Below are positions 18,314 through 28,424 of a stretch of 64,000 nt of DNA, piece by piece. The first letter of the stretch is position 1. Each line of letters opens with the position of its first letter. The stretch spans positions 1 through 64,000 of the forward strand of contig NZ_JAVAMQ010000013.1 of NCBI RefSeq assembly GCF_030732095.1. The letters are read 5' to 3'. The notes under the pieces are model-generated. The model made no database searches. It was given only the letters and a program-made list of their open reading frames with translations, and was not told where the DNA came from. The position numbers and the translations under genes were made by a program. The DNA is from Paracoccus spongiarum (GTDB lineage Bacteria > Pseudomonadota > Alphaproteobacteria > Rhodobacterales > Rhodobacteraceae).

Positions 18314-20515
18314 ATGCAGCAGCCGCCCGCCTTCTTTCCCGACCGCGCCCGGATCGCGGTGCTGACCTGCGAGCCGGTGGGGGTGCTGGACTATCTTGCG
18401 CCCGAAGGCGGTGTGCGGCAGGGGGCACTGGTGCTGGTGCCGCTGGGGCCGCGCCGGGTGCTGGGGCTGGTCTGGGGGCCTGGGGCGGGCGATTTCGACC
18501 TGACGAGGCTGCGCCCGGTGGCGCGGGTTCTGGATGCCCAGCCCTTCGCGCCTCAATTCCTCGACTTTCTCACCCGCGCGGCCGACTACACGCTGACCCC
18601 GCCGCCGCTGATGCTGCGGATGGCGACCCGCGCGCCCGATCTGGACCAGCCGCCTGCCGCGCGGCGGGTGATCGTTCCGGGGGCCGCGCGTCCCTTCCGC
18701 ATGACCGAGGCGCGGCAGCGCGTCCTGGATGTCATCGCCGATCACGCCGGCGCCAGCTTTGGCTCCGCAGAACTTGCCCAGCTTGCCGGTGTCGGCAGCT
18801 CGGTCGTGAAGGGGCTGGTGGCCCAGGGCGCGCTGGCCGAGATCGCCGCGCCGCGCGACCTGCCCTATCCGCGCCTGGATCCGGGGCTGCCCGGCAAGCC
18901 GCTGGCCGACGACCAGCGGGCGGCCGCCGATCGGCTGCGCGCGGCGGTCGCGCGGGGCGGCTATGGCACCACGCTGCTGCGCGGCGTCACCGGATCGGGC
19001 AAGACCGAGGTCTATCTGGAAGCCGTCGCGGCCAGCCTTGCGCAGGGCCGTCAGGCGCTGGTCCTGCTGCCCGAGATCGCGCTGTCTGCCGAATTCCTCG
19101 ACCGGGTCGAGGCCCGCTTTGGCGCCCGCCCCGGCGAGTGGCACAGCGGCATCACCCGCACCGAACGGCGCAGGCTTTGGCACATGGCGGCGCGCGGCGA
19201 GGTGGGGCTGGTGGTCGGTGCGCGCTCGGCGCTGTTCCTGCCGTTCCGCGACCTCGGCCTGATCGTCGTCGACGAGGAGCATGACGGCAGCTACAAGCAG
19301 GAGGACGTGGTCTATTACAGCGCCCGCGACATGGCCGTTCTGCGCGCCTCGATCTGCGGCGCGCAGGTGGTTCTGGCCTCGGCCACGCCCAGCCTCGAAA
19401 GCTGGGTGAACGCGGCCAGCGGCAAATACGCGCGGCTGGACCTGCGGTCGCGCTATGGCGAGGCCGAACTGCCCGACATGGCCGCCATCGACCTGCGCGC
19501 CGAGGACATGCCCTCGGGGCTCTGGATCTCGCCCACGCTGGCGCAGGCGGTCACGGCGCGGCTGGCGCGCGGCGAACAGGCGCTGCTGTTCCTCAATCGC
19601 CGGGGCTTTGCGCCGGTCACCGTCTGTCGCGCCTGCGGGGAACAGATCGGCTGCCACCAATGCGACGCGCGGATGGTCGAGCATCGGTTCCAGAACCGCC
19701 TCGTCTGCCACCAATGCGGCGAGACCGGCCCGATCCCGACCGCATGCCCCGCCTGCAAGGTCGAGGGCAGGCTGGCCCCCATCGGCCCCGGCGTCGAGCG
19801 CATCGCCGAGGAGGTCGCGGCCCGCTTTCCCGATGCCCGCGCCACGATCCTCTCCTCGGACCTGTTCCATTCGGCCCGCGCCCTGAAAGAAACCATCGCC
19901 CGGATCGCCGGGGGCGAGACCGACATCATCATCGGCACCCAGATCGTCGCCAAGGGCCACAACTTTCCCAACCTGACGCTGGTGGGCGTGATCGACGCCG
20001 ATCTGGGCCTGCAGGGCGCCGACATGCGGGCGGCCGAACGCAGCTTCCAGCTGATGCGGCAGGTCGCGGGCCGGGCCGGGCGGCAATCGGGCGCCGCGCC
20101 GGGGCTGGCGCTGCTGCAGACCCACCAGCCCGACCATCCGGTGATCCGCGCCATCCTGTCGGGACAGGACGAGGCGTTCTGGGATGCCGAGGCCGCCGCG
20201 CGCCAGTCCGTCGGGATGCCGCCCTTCGGCCGGCTGGCCGGGGTGATCCTGTCGCATCCCGATCTTGCGGTGCTGGCCGATTTCGCGCGCCTGCTGGCCG
20301 ACAGCGCCGCGCCGCTGCGCCAGGCCGGGGCCGAGTTGTGGGGCCCGGCGCCCGCACCCATCGCCCGCATCCGCGGCCGGCACCGGATGCGGATGCTGGT
20401 GCATGCGCCGCGCCAGGCGCCGATCCAGGCCGCCATCGCGGACTGGCTGGCGCCCCTGAAGCCGCCGGCAAACCTGCGCCTGTCGGTGGATATCGACCCG
20501 CAAAGCTTCCTGTGA
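18314..20515 (+). CDS. priA: Primosomal replication protein N' (PriA helicase)
   Basis: A 733-residue PriA, the 3'-5' helicase that restarts collapsed replication forks. Visible are Walker A in GVTGSGKTEVYLEA, DEEH in LIVVDEEHDGSYKQE, paired cysteines of the zinc modules (CRACGEQIGCHQC and CHQCGETGPIPTACPAC), and the motif V-VI region QIVAKGHNFPNLTLVGVIDA and QVAGRAGRQSG. Length matches the family. The frame is open far upstream, antisense to the transaldolase, but only the start at 18314 (MQQPPAFFPDRARIAVL) fits the PriA N-terminus. Confidence 0.95.
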   Translation: MQQPPAFFPDRARIAVLTCEPVGVLDYLAPEGGVRQGALVLVPLGPRRVLGLVWGPGAGDFDLTRLRPVARVLDAQPFAPQFLDFLTRAADYTLTPPPLMLRMATRAPDLDQPPAARRVIVPGAARPFRMTEARQRVLDVIADHAGASFGSAELAQLAGVGSSVVKGLVAQGALAEIAAPRDLPYPRLDPGLPGKPLADDQRAAADRLRAAVARGGYGTTLLRGVTGSGKTEVYLEAVAASLAQGRQALVLLPEIALSAEFLDRVEARFGARPGEWHSGITRTERRRLWHMAARGEVGLVVGARSALFLPFRDLGLIVVDEEHDGSYKQEDVVYYSARDMAVLRASICGAQVVLASATPSLESWVNAASGKYARLDLRSRYGEAELPDMAAIDLRAEDMPSGLWISPTLAQAVTARLARGEQALLFLNRRGFAPVTVCRACGEQIGCHQCDARMVEHRFQNRLVCHQCGETGPIPTACPACKVEGRLAPIGPGVERIAEEVAARFPDARATILSSDLFHSARALKETIARIAGGETDIIIGTQIVAKGHNFPNLTLVGVIDADLGLQGADMRAAERSFQLMRQVAGRAGRQSGAAPGLALLQTHQPDHPVIRAILSGQDEAFWDAEAAARQSVGMPPFGRLAGVILSHPDLAVLADFARLLADSAAPLRQAGAELWGPAPAPIARIRGRHRMRMLVHAPRQAPIQAAIADWLAPLKPPANLRLSVDIDPQSFL

Positions 20516-20530
20516 CGGGCCGGGCGCCGC

Positions 20531-21532
<1,002 letters not shown>

Positions 21533-21542
21533 GGTGCCTCCT

Positions 21543-22565
21543 TCAAAGTTTCACGGTTGCGCCGGTCCGCACGCTTTCATCCGCCGCAAGGCAGACGGCA
21601 AGCGAGCGCAGGGCGTCGGTCATGTGCCGGGTCAGGTCCAGATCGCCGGAGATCGCGCGGGCCACGAAGCCCATCTCGCGATCGCACAGCTGCTGGTGGC
21701 CGGGTTCGTCGGCCATGTTCAGATCCTCGTCGCCCGCGCCGACCCGGTGGATGCGAAGCGTCGCGGTCTTGGTATGCGTGTCGATATCGTCCGACCGCGC
21801 ATCCTCGGCCATGCGGATCGAGACCGCGCCGCGCGGCGAGACGACATCCTTCACGAAGAAGGCGGTGTCCGACATCATCGGCCCCCAGCCGGCCTCGTAC
21901 CAGCCGACCGATCCATCCGCGAACAGCACCTGGAAATGGCCGTAATTATACATGTCGGCCGCGATCTCGTCGGACAGGCGCAGCCCCATGCCCCGCACTT
22001 CGACCGGCGCGGCATCGGTGATCTGGCACATCACGTCGACGTAATGGACGCCGCAATCGACGATGGGCGAGGTGGTCCGCATCAGCGCCTTGTGGACGGC
22101 CCAGGTCGCGCCGCTGGACTGCTGGTTCAGGTTCAGCCGGAACACATAGGGGCCACCCAGCGCGCGGGCCTCGGCGATCAGCCGCTGCCAGCTGGGATGG
22201 TGGCGCAGGATATAGCCCACCACCAGCTTGCGCCCCGTCTCGACGGCGCAATCCAGCACCCGCTGCGCGTCGGCGACCGTCGTTGCCAGCGGCTTTTCGA
22301 CAAAGACATGCGCGCCCGCCCGCATCGCCGCCACCGCGAAATCGGCATGGCTGTCGGAATAGGTGGCGATCACCACCAGATCGGGCCGCAGCCGGTCCAG
22401 CGCCTCGGCGTAGTCATGGCCTAGCGGATAATCCCGCAGTGCCTGCGGCAGGTCGGGCGTGCTGCGGTTGACCAGTCCGACGATCCGGAAGGCCGGATCG
22501 GCATGGCAGGCCAGCGCGTGGCTGATGCCCATGTTTCCCAGTCCCACGATCAGGGTGCGGATCAT
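21543..22565 (-). CDS. Gfo/Idh/MocA family oxidoreductase
   Basis: A 340-residue NAD(P)-dependent sugar oxidoreductase. The N-terminal Rossmann motif is [13 protein letters not shown], and the conserved FVEKPLATT carries the Glu-Lys-Pro motif of the family. The C-terminal half is the family's substrate-binding sheet. Its ATG overlaps the stop of the permease gene by 4 bases (22562-22565), fixing the start and showing translational coupling. In an amino-sugar operon it may oxidise or epimerise the imported sugar or open a glycoside in a redox-neutral way. That role is inferred; the substrate is unknown. Confidence 0.88.
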   Translation of the reverse strand: MIRTLIVGLGNMGISHALACHADPAFRIVGLVNRSTPDLPQALRDYPLGHDYAEALDRLRPDLVVIATYSDSHADFAVAAMRAGAHVFVEKPLATTVADAQRVLDCAVETGRKLVVGYILRHHPSWQRLIAEARALGGPYVFRLNLNQQSSGATWAVHKALMRTTSPIVDCGVHYVDVMCQITDAAPVEVRGMGLRLSDEIAADMYNYGHFQVLFADGSVGWYEAGWGPMMSDTAFFVKDVVSPRGAVSIRMAEDARSDDIDTHTKTATLRIHRVGAGDEDLNMADEPGHQQLCDREMGFVARAISGDLDLTRHMTDALRSLAVCLAADESVRTGATVKL

Positions 22566-23401
22566 TTCACTGCTCCTGCGGTGATGCCGCGGATCAGCTG
22601 GCGCGAGAAGATCAGGTACATCACCAGCACCGGCACGATGGCCAGCCCCAGCGCCGCCAGCACCGCGTTCCAGTTGGTGACGAACTGCCCGATGAACACC
22701 TGGCTGCCCAGGGTGATGGTCTTGGTGGCCTCCGAGGGCGCGAGGATCAGCGGGAACCACAGGTCGTTCCAGATCGGGATCATCGTGAACACGGCGACCG
22801 TGGCCATCGCCGGCCGCACCAGCGGCAGAACGAGGCGGAAGAAGATGGTGTATTCCGACAGCCCGTCGATGCGCCCGGCATTCTTCAGGTCGTCCGAGAC
22901 GCCGCGCATGAACTCCGACAGGATGAACACCGCCAGCGGCAGCCCCTGCGCGGTATAGACCAGCACCAGCGCCATCAGCGTGTTGACCAGCCCCGAGGCG
23001 ACCATCATCTGCAGGATCGCCACCGTGCCCAGCCGGATCGGGATCATGATCCCCAGCGCCAGGTAAAGCCCCATCAGCGCATTGCCGCGAAACCGGTATT
23101 CCGACAGCGCAAAGGCCGCCATCGCCCCGAACAGCAGCACGAAGAACAGGCTGCCCAGCGTGACGATCATCGAGTTCTGGAAATACAGCAGGAAGTCGCC
23201 CTGTTGCAGCACCGTCCGGTAGCCGACCAGATCGAAGGTCGCGGGCGTCGGCAGGGCCAGCGGATCGGCAAAGATCGCCCGGCGCGACTTGAAGCTGTTG
23301 ACCACGATCACGAAGACCGGGAACAGCGCGATCATTGTATAGAGGATCAGCACCCCGTGGGCGGCGATGCTGCGGGCGGTCGAATGGCGGGCGGTGCTCA
23401 T
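22562..23401 (-). CDS. Carbohydrate ABC transporter permease (MalG type)
   Basis: A 279-residue inner-membrane permease with six predicted helices. The cytoplasmic EAA loop reads DLKNAGRIDGLSEYTIFFR followed by LPLVRPA, the part that docks on the ATPase. It is the MalG-type partner of the preceding permease, with 9 bases between the two genes. It forms the translocation channel for the sugar delivered by the 24423-25679 binding protein. Confidence 0.92.
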   Translation of the reverse strand: MSTARHSTARSIAAHGVLILYTMIALFPVFVIVVNSFKSRRAIFADPLALPTPATFDLVGYRTVLQQGDFLLYFQNSMIVTLGSLFFVLLFGAMAAFALSEYRFRGNALMGLYLALGIMIPIRLGTVAILQMMVASGLVNTLMALVLVYTAQGLPLAVFILSEFMRGVSDDLKNAGRIDGLSEYTIFFRLVLPLVRPAMATVAVFTMIPIWNDLWFPLILAPSEATKTITLGSQVFIGQFVTNWNAVLAALGLAIVPVLVMYLIFSRQLIRGITAGAVK

Positions 23402-23410
23402 GGCCGGTCC

Positions 23411-24328
23411 TCAGAACTGATAGCGGCGCAGCCGCGTCTGGATGGTGAACAGGTAGATGCAGACGCCCACCAGGATGATCCCGAACATGGCGGTGGCAAT
23501 CGTCGCGCCCATATGCGGATCGCCCAGTTGCAGCTGGAAGCCGAAGAAGGTGCGATAGAGGAAGGTGCCCAGGATGTCGGTGGCGAAATTCGGCCCGGCC
23601 AGCGCGCCCTGGCTGACATAGATCAGGTCGAACGCATTGAAGTTGCCAACGAAGGTCAGGATCGAGATGATCCCGATCGCCGGCAGGATCAGCGGCAGCT
23701 TGATCTTGCGGAACTGCGACCAGCCGGTGACGCCGTCCATCTCGGCCGCCTCGATCACCTCGTCGGGGATCGACAGCAGCGCGGCGTAGATCAGCATCAT
23801 CGGGATGCCCACGAACTGCCAGACCGACACCAGCGCCAGCGTGGTCAGCGCGCTGCCCTCGCGGCCCAGCCAGGGCGCGAACAGCGATTTCAGCCCCACC
23901 GCATCCAGCATCCCGGGCGCGATGCCCCAGATCGGCGACAGGATCAGCTTCCACACGAAACCCACCACCACGAAACTCAGGATCGTCGGAATGAAGATCG
24001 CGGTGCGATAGAAGGCCGCCATCCGCAACCGGGGCGAGGACAGCAGCGCCGCCAGCAGGATGCCGATGGGATTCTGCACCAGCATGTGCACCAGAAAGAA
24101 CCAGGCATTGTTGCCCAGCGCGTTCCAGAAGGCGCCCGACCAGCGCGGATCGCCGAACAGCGTGGCGAAATTCGCCAGCCCGACAAACACCCGGTTGCCC
24201 TGATCCAGGTTGAACAGCGACAGGTTCAGCGTGCCGATCAGCGGCACGATCATGATCGCGGTATAGACCAGCAGCGCGGGGGCCAGAAACACCCCGACAT
24301 GCCAGCGAAACGGCTTTCGCTGCGCCAT
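23411..24328 (-). CDS. Carbohydrate ABC transporter permease (MalF type)
   Basis: A 305-residue permease of the MalF/UgpA class, with an N-terminal helix (about 12-31), a large periplasmic loop and the EAA motif PDEVIEAAEMDGVTGWSQF followed by IKLPLILPA. It pairs with the MalG-type permease. It is separated from the upstream binding-protein gene by 94 bases that hold a dispersed hairpin element, a common arrangement that keeps binding-protein mRNA more abundant than permease mRNA. Confidence 0.92.
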   Translation of the reverse strand: MAQRKPFRWHVGVFLAPALLVYTAIMIVPLIGTLNLSLFNLDQGNRVFVGLANFATLFGDPRWSGAFWNALGNNAWFFLVHMLVQNPIGILLAALLSSPRLRMAAFYRTAIFIPTILSFVVVGFVWKLILSPIWGIAPGMLDAVGLKSLFAPWLGREGSALTTLALVSVWQFVGIPMMLIYAALLSIPDEVIEAAEMDGVTGWSQFRKIKLPLILPAIGIISILTFVGNFNAFDLIYVSQGALAGPNFATDILGTFLYRTFFGFQLQLGDPHMGATIATAMFGIILVGVCIYLFTIQTRLRRYQF

Positions 24329-24337
24329 CGCTCACCT

Positions 24338-24416
24338 CATCTTCTGTGCGGAAATATCCTCGGGGGGTCCGGGGGGCGGAAGGCCCCCCGGCCATCGCCG
24401 GGCCGTCAGGCCCGGC
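24338..24416. repeat. Dispersed intergenic element, copy B, plus second hairpin
   Basis: Begins CATCTTCTGTGCGGAAATATCC on the plus strand, close to copy A, followed by an 8-bp G/C hairpin (CCGGGGGG with CCCCCCGG, about 24369-24391). A second, perfect hairpin GCCGGGCC-GTCA-GGCCCGGC follows at 24397-24416. It lies inside the operon between the binding protein and its first permease, so it may cut or stabilise the message there. Confidence 0.75.
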
Positions 24417-24422
24417 AGGCGC

Positions 24423-25679
24423 TCACTGCTGCGGCTGGTACCACGAGGCCAGCCCCTCCTGCAGCCGCGCCGCCGCATCCTCGGGCGTCTCGGCGCCGGT
24501 GATGACATTGGCGCTGGCATTCCAGGTCTCGTTTTCCAGGTTCGGCGTGCCGCGCGACAGGATCTGGTAGGTGGAGCGGATGGTCGGCTCGCAGGTCTCG
24601 CGCCAGCCGACGAAGTCCTGCGCAAGCGGGTCGGCCATCTCGACCGGTGCGGAATTCAGCGAGAAAAAGCCCGGCAGCGCGTTCGCGTACAGCGTCGCGA
24701 AGTCGGGCGATCCGACCCATTCCAGGAAGGTCCGCGCGGCCTCGGCATTGGGCGACGCCGCGTTCAGCCCCAGCGCGATGTCGGTGTGGTCGCTGATATA
24801 GCAGGTGTCGCCGGCCGCCGCGACCGGCGGCGCGAAAGCCCCCATCTCGAAGGCGCCCTCGATCTGCGGGGTAAAGACGCCGATCTCCCAGGACCCGGCC
24901 GGATAGATCGCGGCGCGGCCCAGGGTGAACAGGTTCTGGCTGTCGGGATAGGTCTGCGCCTCGAAGCCGTCGCCCAGGTAATCCTTCCAGCGCGCCAGCT
25001 GGCGGAACGGCTCGACCCAGGCCTCGTCGGTCAGCTTCTGGCTGCCCTCGATCAGCGCCTTGCGGCCTTCCTCGCCCTTCCAGAAGGTCGGCCCGATATT
25101 CTGATAGCCCATGGTCGCGGCTTCCCACTGGTCCGCCGTGCCCATCGCCATCGGGATATAGCGGCCGTCCTCCTTGATCTTGTCCAGCACCGCGTAGAAC
25201 TCGTCCAGCGTCGCGGGCGGCGTCAGCCCAAGTTCGTCGAAGGCGGTCTTGTTGTAGATGAAGCCGTGGATGACCGAGGCCATCGGCACGCAAAAGGTTG
25301 CCGCGCCGTCATCGGTCTGCCAGGCCGATTTGGCGACATCCGAGAAATTCGCCATCGCCGCCAGATCGGTCAGATCGGCCAGCTTGCCCTTGCTGAACAG
25401 TTCCAGCGAGGCATCGAAGGGCCTGCAGGTGATCAGATCCCCCGCCGATCCGGCGTCCAGCTTGGAATTCAGCACGGCATTGTACTCGGCCGGCGCGGTC
25501 GGCGCGAAATTCACCTTGATGCCGGGATGGGCGGCCTCGAAGGCCGGGATGATCTGCTGCTGCCAGATGGTCAGGTCGTCATTGCGCCAGCTTTCGATGG
25601 TCAGCGTCACGTCCTGCGCGGCGGCGGCGCCGGCCAGCACGGTGCTGGCCAAGAGCGCGAGGCGAAGGGTTGGGGTCAT
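24423..25679 (-). CDS. Extracellular sugar-binding protein of ABC transporter
   Basis: A 418-residue periplasmic solute-binding protein of family 1. The signal peptide is MTPTLRLALLASTVLAGAAAA, cleaved before QDVTLTIESW. The body has the family pattern IIPAFEAAHPGIKVNF and DLITCRPFDASLELF, and a conserved cysteine pair is likely (DTCYISDH and WRETCEPT). It captures the substrate for the two permeases encoded after it. Gene neighbours suggest an amino sugar or its oligosaccharide, which is inference. Confidence 0.9.
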   Translation of the reverse strand: MTPTLRLALLASTVLAGAAAAQDVTLTIESWRNDDLTIWQQQIIPAFEAAHPGIKVNFAPTAPAEYNAVLNSKLDAGSAGDLITCRPFDASLELFSKGKLADLTDLAAMANFSDVAKSAWQTDDGAATFCVPMASVIHGFIYNKTAFDELGLTPPATLDEFYAVLDKIKEDGRYIPMAMGTADQWEAATMGYQNIGPTFWKGEEGRKALIEGSQKLTDEAWVEPFRQLARWKDYLGDGFEAQTYPDSQNLFTLGRAAIYPAGSWEIGVFTPQIEGAFEMGAFAPPVAAAGDTCYISDHTDIALGLNAASPNAEAARTFLEWVGSPDFATLYANALPGFFSLNSAPVEMADPLAQDFVGWRETCEPTIRSTYQILSRGTPNLENETWNASANVITGAETPEDAAARLQEGLASWYQPQQ

Positions 25680-25733
25680 GGTCGTCTCCCTGGTATGCGG
25701 GGCCTTTGCGGCCCCCTGGTTGAACGTCGGGCC

Positions 25734-26615
25734 TCAGCCCATCAGCGGCGCCAGATGGCCGCCGCTGTCGCGCAGCGCGTCGCTTGCGGTATCGGGTGCG
25801 GCGCCGCGCGCGACCAGGATGGCGGGCTTTACCGCGCCCCCGGTGCGGGCCAGCGCGGCCTCGGCCTCGGGGCGGGGCACCCCGGCCAGTTCTGCCACGA
25901 TCCGCGCCGCCCGGTCGACCAGCTTGGCGTTGTCGGCGATCAGGTTGACCATCTGCCCGTCATGGACATGGCCCAGTCCGATGCCGACCATCACCGAAAT
26001 CATGTTCAGCGCCACCTTCTGCGCCGTGGCCGCGCCCATCCGGGTCGATCCGGCGACCATCTCGGCGCCGGTATCCAGCAGCACGGCAATCTCGGCGGCG
26101 TCCAGCAGCGCCGATCCGGCGACATTGGCGATGCCGGTGACGGTGACGCCGCGCGCCCGCGCGGCGGTTGCGACGGCCAGCGCATAGGGCGTGGTCCCCG
26201 AGGCCGACACCACCAGAAGCGCGTCGCCCCGGCCCAGCCCGGCGCGGTCCAGATCGGCCAGCGCCAGCGCCGGGTCGTCCTCGACACCCCCATGCATCCG
26301 CAAGAGCGCGTCGGGCCCGCCGGCGAACAGCATCGGCGTGCGGTCGGGCGCCAGCCCGAAGGTGCCGGGCAGTTCCAGGCAATCGGCCAGCGCCATCAGC
26401 CCCGAGCTTCCGGCCCCGGCATAGCCCATCCGCCCGCCGCCGCGCAGCGCCGCAACGCCGGCTTCGGCGGCGCGCCCCAGCGCCGGGATCGCCGGCACCA
26501 GCGCCGCCAGCGCGCCACGCTGCGCCTCCAGCAGCAGCGCCATCGCCTGCGCCGCCGGCTGGCGGTGCAAGCCCTGCGCGGCAGGGTGGCGGGCTTCGGT
26601 ACTGCGAATGGTCAT
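25734..26615 (-). CDS. murQ: N-acetylmuramic acid 6-phosphate etherase-like protein
   Basis: A 293-residue SIS-fold protein of the MurQ family. MurQ removes D-lactate from MurNAc-6-phosphate to give GlcNAc-6-phosphate. The N-terminal signature STEARHPAAQGLHR matches the family. The first catalytic glutamate is in DCLELPGTFGL, and the second region reads HGGVEDDPALAL, keeping the Glu-Asp-Asp. It is the first gene of the transporter operon, and its promoter region carries a palindromic operator. The start at 26615 follows AGGGGAGAA. The product would feed NagA encoded on the divergent arm. True MurQ activity against another lactyl or glycosyl amino sugar is not decided by sequence. Confidence 0.88.
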   Translation of the reverse strand: MTIRSTEARHPAAQGLHRQPAAQAMALLLEAQRGALAALVPAIPALGRAAEAGVAALRGGGRMGYAGAGSSGLMALADCLELPGTFGLAPDRTPMLFAGGPDALLRMHGGVEDDPALALADLDRAGLGRGDALLVVSASGTTPYALAVATAARARGVTVTGIANVAGSALLDAAEIAVLLDTGAEMVAGSTRMGAATAQKVALNMISVMVGIGLGHVHDGQMVNLIADNAKLVDRAARIVAELAGVPRPEAEAALARTGGAVKPAILVARGAAPDTASDALRDSGGHLAPLMG

Positions 26616-26654
26616 CTGATTCTCCCCTGTCGCTCTATAATGCCAAAACAATAC

Positions 26655-26667
26655 CACTTGTAAAGTG
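26655..26667. promoter_or_regulatory. GntR-type operator over murQ-arm promoter
   Basis: A perfect palindrome CACTT-GTA-AAGTG. On the minus strand it contains TTTACA, a -35-like box, with an AT-rich -10-like stretch (CATTATAG) 16-18 bases further on, ahead of the murQ start at 26615. A repressor bound here would block that promoter. The protein is probably the GntR regulator encoded at 27657. Confidence 0.6.
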
Positions 26668-26715
26668 CCTTGATGAAAGGTCCGAAAAACGGCCAAAATG
26701 ACGGAAAATGCACAT

Positions 26716-26749
26716 TACCACTTGCCAGTTGGTATTGCTTTGGTATCTT
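26716..26749 (+). promoter_or_regulatory. nagK-arm promoter with overlapping operator
   Basis: A -35 box TTGCCA (26722-26727) and a -10 box TATCTT (26744-26749) are 16 bases apart, 21 bases before the kinase ATG at 26770. The imperfect palindrome TACCACTTGCCAGTTGGTA (26716-26734) covers the -35 box and resembles the other operator (shared ACCACTTG). Confidence 0.6.
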
Positions 26750-26769
26750 ACCGCTCAAAGGGGGAGCCG

Positions 26770-27660
26770 ATGGTGCTGTATCTGGGGATCGATGGGGGCG
26801 GGACAGGGTGTCGCGCGGCGCTGGCCGATCGCAACGGGCAGGTGCTGGGCCTCGGCACCGGCGGGCCGGCCAACATCAACACCGATGTCGAGGCCGCGGC
26901 CGGCAACATCGTCGCCGCCGCGACCCAGGCGCTGGCGGCATCCGGCAGCGGCGCCGGCCCGGCCGACCTGGTCGCCGTCCTCGGCCTTGCCGGCGGCACC
27001 ATGCGCGCCGCCACCGACCGGCTGGCCGCGATCCTGCCCTTCGCGCGCATCCGCATCGTCAATGACGGCATCACCGCGGCGCGCGGCGCGCTGGGCTCGG
27101 ATGACGGCATCCTGGCGGCGATGGGCACCGGCTCGGTCTTTGCGGTGCAGCGCGGCGGCGAGCTGCGCCAGGTTGGCGGGCGCGGCTTCCTGATGGGCGA
27201 CGAGGGCAGCGGCGCGGTCCTTGGCCGCAGCCTGCTGTCGCAGGCGATGCGCGCCGCCGACGGCTTTCACCCGATGTCGCCGCTGTTGGCCGTGATCCTC
27301 GAGGAATTCGGCGGCACCGAGGGGATCATCGGCTTTGGCAACACCGCCCGCCCGGCCGATTTCGCCAGGCTGGCGCCGCGCATCGTCGCCTCGGACGACC
27401 CCGCCGCCCGCGCGATCCTCGACGCGGCGGTGGCCGGGTTGCGCGCCGCGATCGCGACGCTTCAGGACGGCGACAGCCTGCCCGTCGTGTTCACCGGCGG
27501 GCTGGGGCCGCATTACGCCGCGCGCCTCGCCGGCGACTGGCCGCAGCGCCCGGCGCGCGGCAGTTCGGTCGATGGCGCGCTGGCCATGGCGATGGAAACC
27601 GGGGCGCTGGAATCCGGGTCACCGGAAACCGGGGCACCGGAAACCGGGGCGCCCGAATGA
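26770..27660 (+). CDS. N-acetylglucosamine kinase (BadF/BcrA ATPase family)
   Basis: A 296-residue sugar kinase of the ASKHA fold. The phosphate-1 loop is LGIDGGGTGCRAAL, the second acidic/phosphate region VNDGITAARGAL, and the GMGTGSVF-like loop is AAMGTGSVFAV. It should phosphorylate N-acetylglucosamine or a relative to supply NagA and the SIS protein. The start at 26770 follows AAAGGGGGAG. The last 20 residues are a low-complexity tail of five-residue repeats (ETGAP) encoded by a 15-bp tandem repeat. Its stop overlaps the regulator start by 4 bases. Confidence 0.88.
   Translation: MVLYLGIDGGGTGCRAALADRNGQVLGLGTGGPANINTDVEAAAGNIVAAATQALAASGSGAGPADLVAVLGLAGGTMRAATDRLAAILPFARIRIVNDGITAARGALGSDDGILAAMGTGSVFAVQRGGELRQVGGRGFLMGDEGSGAVLGRSLLSQAMRAADGFHPMSPLLAVILEEFGGTEGIIGFGNTARPADFARLAPRIVASDDPAARAILDAAVAGLRAAIATLQDGDSLPVVFTGGLGPHYAARLAGDWPQRPARGSSVDGALAMAMETGALESGSPETGAPETGAPE
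27594..27653. repeat. 15-bp tandem repeat, four copies, in-frame
   Basis: Four head-to-tail copies of a 15-bp unit close to GGAAACCGGGGCACC. It lies in the 3' end of the kinase gene and encodes a repeating Glu-Thr-Gly-Ala-Pro tail without breaking the frame. Confidence 0.9.
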
Positions 27661-28424
27661 GCGACCTGTTCACCCCCGCCGCCTTCGCCGATCCCAATTC
27701 CGGCCCGCTGTATCTGCAACTGCACCGCCGCATCGCCGAGGCCATCGCGGCGGGCGACCTGCGCCCCGGCGACAGCCTGCCATCCGAACGCGAGATGGCG
27801 GCGCTGACCGGGCTGTCGCGCGTCACCGTGCGCAAGGGGGTCGAGGCGCTGGTCGCCTCGGGGCAGCTGGTGCAGAAGCGCGGCTCGGGCACCTTCGTCG
27901 CGCCGCAGGTGGAACGGCTGGAACAGGCGCTGTCACTGCTGACCTCGTTCACCGAGGACATGCAGCGGCGCGGCATGCAGGTCGAAAGCCGCTGGCTGGC
28001 GCGCGGCCTGCACACCCCCGCGCCCGAAGAGGTGATGGCCCTTGGCCTTGGCGCCAATGACCGCGTGGCCCGGCTGGAACGGGTGCGCAGTTCCGACGGT
28101 GTGCCGCTGGCCATCGAACGGGCCTCGCTGCCGGCCCGGCTGCTGCCCGATCCCGAAACCGTCGATGCGTCGCTCTATGCGGTGCTGGAGGCGCGCGGCA
28201 ACCGTCCGGTCAGGGCGGTGCAGCGCATCTCGGCCGCCAATCTCGGCCCGAAGGACGCCGACCTGCTGGGCGTGGCGACCGGCGCTGCCGGGCTGCGCAT
28301 CGAGCGGCTGTCCTACCTGCCATCCGGGCAGGTCGTCGAATTCACCCGATCCCTCTATCGCGGCGACGCCTATGATTTCGCCGTCGAGCTGAAACTCGCC
28401 CCCGAGGCGGAAAGGACATCCTGA
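27657..28424 (+). CDS. GntR/HutC-family transcriptional regulator (NagR-like)
   Basis: A 255-residue repressor. The winged-helix domain is at about residues 14-80 (RIAEAIAAGDLRPGDSLPSE and ALTGLSRVTVRKGVEAL). It is followed by the HutC/UTRA effector-binding domain. Regulators of this class in GlcNAc pathways sense GlcN-6-P or GlcNAc-6-P. It is in the operon it probably controls, overlapping the kinase stop by 4 bases and the SIS gene start by 1 base. The palindromes at 26655 and 26716 are likely targets. Confidence 0.9.
   Translation: MSDLFTPAAFADPNSGPLYLQLHRRIAEAIAAGDLRPGDSLPSEREMAALTGLSRVTVRKGVEALVASGQLVQKRGSGTFVAPQVERLEQALSLLTSFTEDMQRRGMQVESRWLARGLHTPAPEEVMALGLGANDRVARLERVRSSDGVPLAIERASLPARLLPDPETVDASLYAVLEARGNRPVRAVQRISAANLGPKDADLLGVATGAAGLRIERLSYLPSGQVVEFTRSLYRGDAYDFAVELKLAPEAERTS

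Noticed and set aside
18302..20503. Long minus-strand open frame across priA
   Set aside because: Composition (Arg/Gln/His-rich, no motifs) and complete PriA motifs on the other strand show it is a shadow.
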